In this document: positions 61,614 to 64,000 of the stretch, piece after piece
How the letters are laid out: every line of letters begins with the position of its first letter
How positions within the stretch are numbered: position 1 is the first letter of the stretch
Source: Aphelenchoides besseyi
Taxonomy: Eukaryota; Nematoda; Chromadorea; Rhabditida; Aphelenchoididae
Direction of reading: 5' to 3'
Assembly: GCA_024699855.1 (NCBI GenBank)
Contig: JAMPIQ010000001.1
Coordinates: 558,001-622,000, forward strand
DNA: 64,000 nucleotides
Translations under genes and position numbers: made by a program
Notes under the pieces: generated by a model
Databases searched by the model: none
Told to the model about the DNA's origin: nothing
Seen by the model: the letters and a program-made list of their open reading frames with translations, nothing else

Positions 61614-62204
61614 TTACGTTTCTGATTATATCTCGGCTTCTAGTCGTCGCATGCTGAATATTCTAGTTTTGTTAAGCTCTTATTATATAACCTGCTAACA
61701 AATTTAGAACGAAATCAAAGATTGACAGTTTGGTCAAAACCTTCGATTGGTTAAACTGTTCATTCGCAGGTTTGATCGTAACTTCTATTTACCGTCAATA
61801 AGCCATCACTTTGATGAGCTAAAAATCACGTTTTTAACGTTAAAATGGAAATCTAAAAGCTCAGAGTTTATTGAAATTGTATGTCGAATCGATTAACAGT
61901 CATATTTAGTACATCATATTGTCACAAAAGCAAAAAGTGGTTCATGAGTTTCGAAGTGTTGCGAACAATAAAAAGCCCATTAGACAAGAGAAAGAACAAA
62001 GTTTATAGTGTAGATAAAGACGTTCAAGCAGAGGCGTATGACCACTTGTCAGCCGTGATCTTTTCGCTGTGCACACGAGAGCGGAGGTTGTGGCAAAGAG
62101 ATAGGTTAGCAGCCCATTCAGTGAGGACCAACTTGTTTCGGCGCTTTTTTCTTACTCTCAAGTTGCTTATCATCAGCGGCCAATTGGCAACTTTGATTGC
62201 CAAA
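61614..62204. other. Upstream region of the thioredoxin-like gene
   Basis: An in-frame open stretch continues upstream of the chosen start to 61881, but it is not conserved and is best read as 5' UTR. No other feature was recognised. Confidence 0.4.
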
Positions 62205-63776
62205 ATGCGGGTCAAACCGTTGATTCACGGCTCTACTTTCGTCTTCATCCTCTTTCTCGTTTTTATCGACATTCCATCGAGTGAGGCAAAGAGCGGATCA
62301 AAGAAGAAGAATCGGTATGCAACGGCTGCAGAAGAAGTCGAAATCCCACTACCGGAACCCAAACCAAAAGCCACACCGATATCAGCACCATCGGCAAAGA
62401 AGACCGCCAAATCGGAATCGATCGCTCACAAGTCAGTGAACAATGACGCCGAGTTTTCAATAGAGGACGTTGATGAAGAAGGAATCGATCATATTCTCAA
62501 AGATACGACCAAAAATTTGGTTGTTTTCTTTTGTATGTCAACGTTCAAAGCTATTGATTTAATCGACGATGTTGCAGATGATGGCCGAGTTAAATGCCCT
62601 CAATGTCACGATGCACTTTCGGAGATGGAAGAAATTGACGACGACATCGAGAGCACTGGCTACATTGAGGTGGTAAAAACGGACGATAGAAGAGTAGCTC
62701 GTGAATGTGGAGTTTCGACCTTTCCCGCTATGGTTTATTTCAGACGAAAGAATCCGATTCTTTACGATGGTAAGCGAGTAAGCAGTTTCATTATTTGGTT
62801 TATGATTTCAGGCGAATTCAAAGATTCCGAAGTTGTTTGGCGTTGGATTCGAGCACACGATGAGGTCAGTTCTTGCTCGAATACTCATGTTAAAATGAAA
62901 TTTCAGGTTGCCACTTGGGAACTCACAGATTTTAATTTCGAAACCCGCACGGATAGTTTCTCTCCGGACGAAGGCAGTTTGGATTGGTTTGTAATGTTGT
63001 AAGTGAAAATCGGTAGTAATTCCAGAGTACAGTTTCCATTTATTAGTTACGATTCCGACGATCTCGACTGTGCTGCCTTTGTGCCCGCTCTTGAGACTGT
63101 GGCTCACAAACTACGCGGTTTGGTTAACGTCGGCAAAGTGGACATAGATGGTGAGTGAATGTGTTGACTATACACAAGATACCAAAAATCCCCTCTATTT
63201 CAATCCACCAAAGGTCATTAGTTGCGAACATAACTTCCAGCCGCTCTACTTTTTGCATTTAAGATATCAAAATTTATTCTATATGAGGTCATTAAAGTTA
63301 GATGGCTTCTCTAGCATATTAATTTCTAAAATGAACTTTTGTTTATCAACGTTTTTGTAGAGAACGACGATGTTGCCGAGCGATTTCGGGTCGATGACAA
63401 CCAATGTCCGACGTTCATTTTGTTCCATCGCGGCAAAATGTATCGCTACTCCGATCCGGCCAAAGATGTTCGTGGGCTGACGAATTTTGCGTTGAACAAA
63501 TTCAAAGATCAACGCAGTCATCGTGTTCCCGAACCGCCAAATGCTCTCGAAAACATCTACGAACTTGTCAAAGAACGCGCTTTAGAGTTGATGGTAAATT
63601 CAATGATCATACTAACAACTCGTTCTGATCATCGTTTTCAGAAAGACAATCATACGCTCAGTATTGTTTGTATTAGCGGTGCCATCGTAATCATTACGAT
63701 TGCTCTCTTCCTCAAAGCTCTGCGAATTCGAAGCTCAGGAAAAAGCAACGGACAGACAGAAAAGAAAACCTCCTAA
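62205..63776 (+). CDS. ER thioredoxin-like membrane protein (PDI-like)
   Basis: Seven exons (62205-62532, 62578-62769, 62812-62864, 62907-62998, 63047-63150, 63361-63593, 63642-63776) keep one frame over 378 residues. The start MRVKPLIHGS gives a signal peptide, and a charged linker follows. The first thioredoxin-like domain has VKCPQC as CxxC (CPQC) and the cis-proline segment VSTFPAMVYF. The second has DDLDCAAFVP, with only one cysteine, and a cis-Pro segment QCPTFILF, so it is probably not redox-active. A transmembrane helix (LSIVCISGAIVIITIALFL) lies near the C-terminus, then a short Lys/Ser-rich tail. Similar layouts occur in TMX/PDI-like ER proteins. Intron 5 is 210 nt, longer than its neighbours. 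Confidence 0.85.
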
Positions 63777-64000
63777 GAATTCTAATTGGAAAGTTGTCTT
63801 GTAATTGAGCTCTGAACTCTTCTTTCTTGCCCGTTATGTTTAGGAAACAATGTTTTTTAGTCACTTCTTTATGAGATGGTTTGTACAATAAATTACAAAA
63901 ACGGAGATCGGGAGACTAATCGGTCGATTGACCAGCTTCCCAAATGTCAGTTTGTTTCGGTTGTTCCGAGCTTCTTTCCGATAGTCGACGCTGAAATCAA
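63777..64000 (+). other. 3' UTR of the thioredoxin-like gene
   Basis: AATAAA at 63887-63892, about 110 nt after the stop, is a plausible poly(A) signal. The rest is non-coding up to the window edge. Confidence 0.5.

Noticed and set aside
61881..62204. Upstream in-frame extension of the thioredoxin-like gene by 108 residues
   Set aside because: The extension is not hydrophobic at its start, hides the signal peptide and shows no conserved motif. The Met at 62205 gives a normal ER signal.

Overview
The window looks like nuclear DNA from an invertebrate, most probably a nematode. Protein-coding genes are cut into many short exons by introns of about 38-50 nt. A ZP-domain protein of the cuticlin type is present, and the repertoire is purely metazoan (CSK, PDE8, ERM, PEN-2, condensin II, FERM and DHHC proteins). 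The moderate GC content and gene order do not look like Caenorhabditis. A clade such as Dorylaimia is possible, but I cannot fix the species.

Layout, 0-30 kb. This is a dense housekeeping block: a multi-vWA secreted protein (minus, cut by the window edge), a short-chain dehydrogenase with an eroded active site, XPNPEP3 aminopeptidase, a ZP/cuticlin membrane protein (minus), a FRMD3/5-like FERM protein, a DHHC palmitoyltransferase and an LRR receptor-like protein. It continues with ezrin/radixin/moesin (two possible first exons), mitoribosomal protein uS15m, a C2H2 zinc-finger protein (minus), glutamine synthetase, condensin II subunit H2, a small secreted EF-hand protein (minus), a Ly6/uPAR-like membrane protein (minus) and an unknown basic protein.

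Layout, 30-45 kb. This is a repeat-rich, damaged segment. It holds a mago nashi fragment whose 5' half is replaced by an inverted repeat copy, an unknown membrane protein, a decayed Tc1/Tc3-like transposon, two copies of a ~750-bp interspersed repeat flanking a broken membrane-protein gene, and a legumain-like protease without the usual C-terminal prodomain. It ends with a nested transposon: a ~60-bp-TIR DNA transposon remnant split by an RTE-like non-LTR retrotransposon that has a perfect 16-bp target-site duplication and a single visible frameshift.

Layout, 44-64 kb. Mitochondrial release factor 1 and the gamma-secretase subunit PEN-2 lie in tandem on the minus strand, divergent from a CSK tyrosine kinase that has no SH3 domain in this window. 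A tRNA-Gln(UUG) follows. A PDE8-type phosphodiesterase (minus) probably spans 9.5 kb because of a 5.3-kb first intron. A third full repeat copy and an ER thioredoxin-like membrane protein close the window.

Functional themes are cell cortex and membrane (ERM, FERM, DHHC, CSK), mitochondrial translation and protein processing (uS15m, mtRF1, XPNPEP3), chromosome structure (CAP-H2) and cuticle or extracellular matrix (ZP, vWA, LRR). Several same-strand pairs (SDR-XPNPEP3, PEN-2-mtRF1) are about 185 bp apart with a splice acceptor 8-9 nt before the downstream ATG, which would fit operons resolved by trans-splicing. All exon structures were read by eye and checked for frame where stated.
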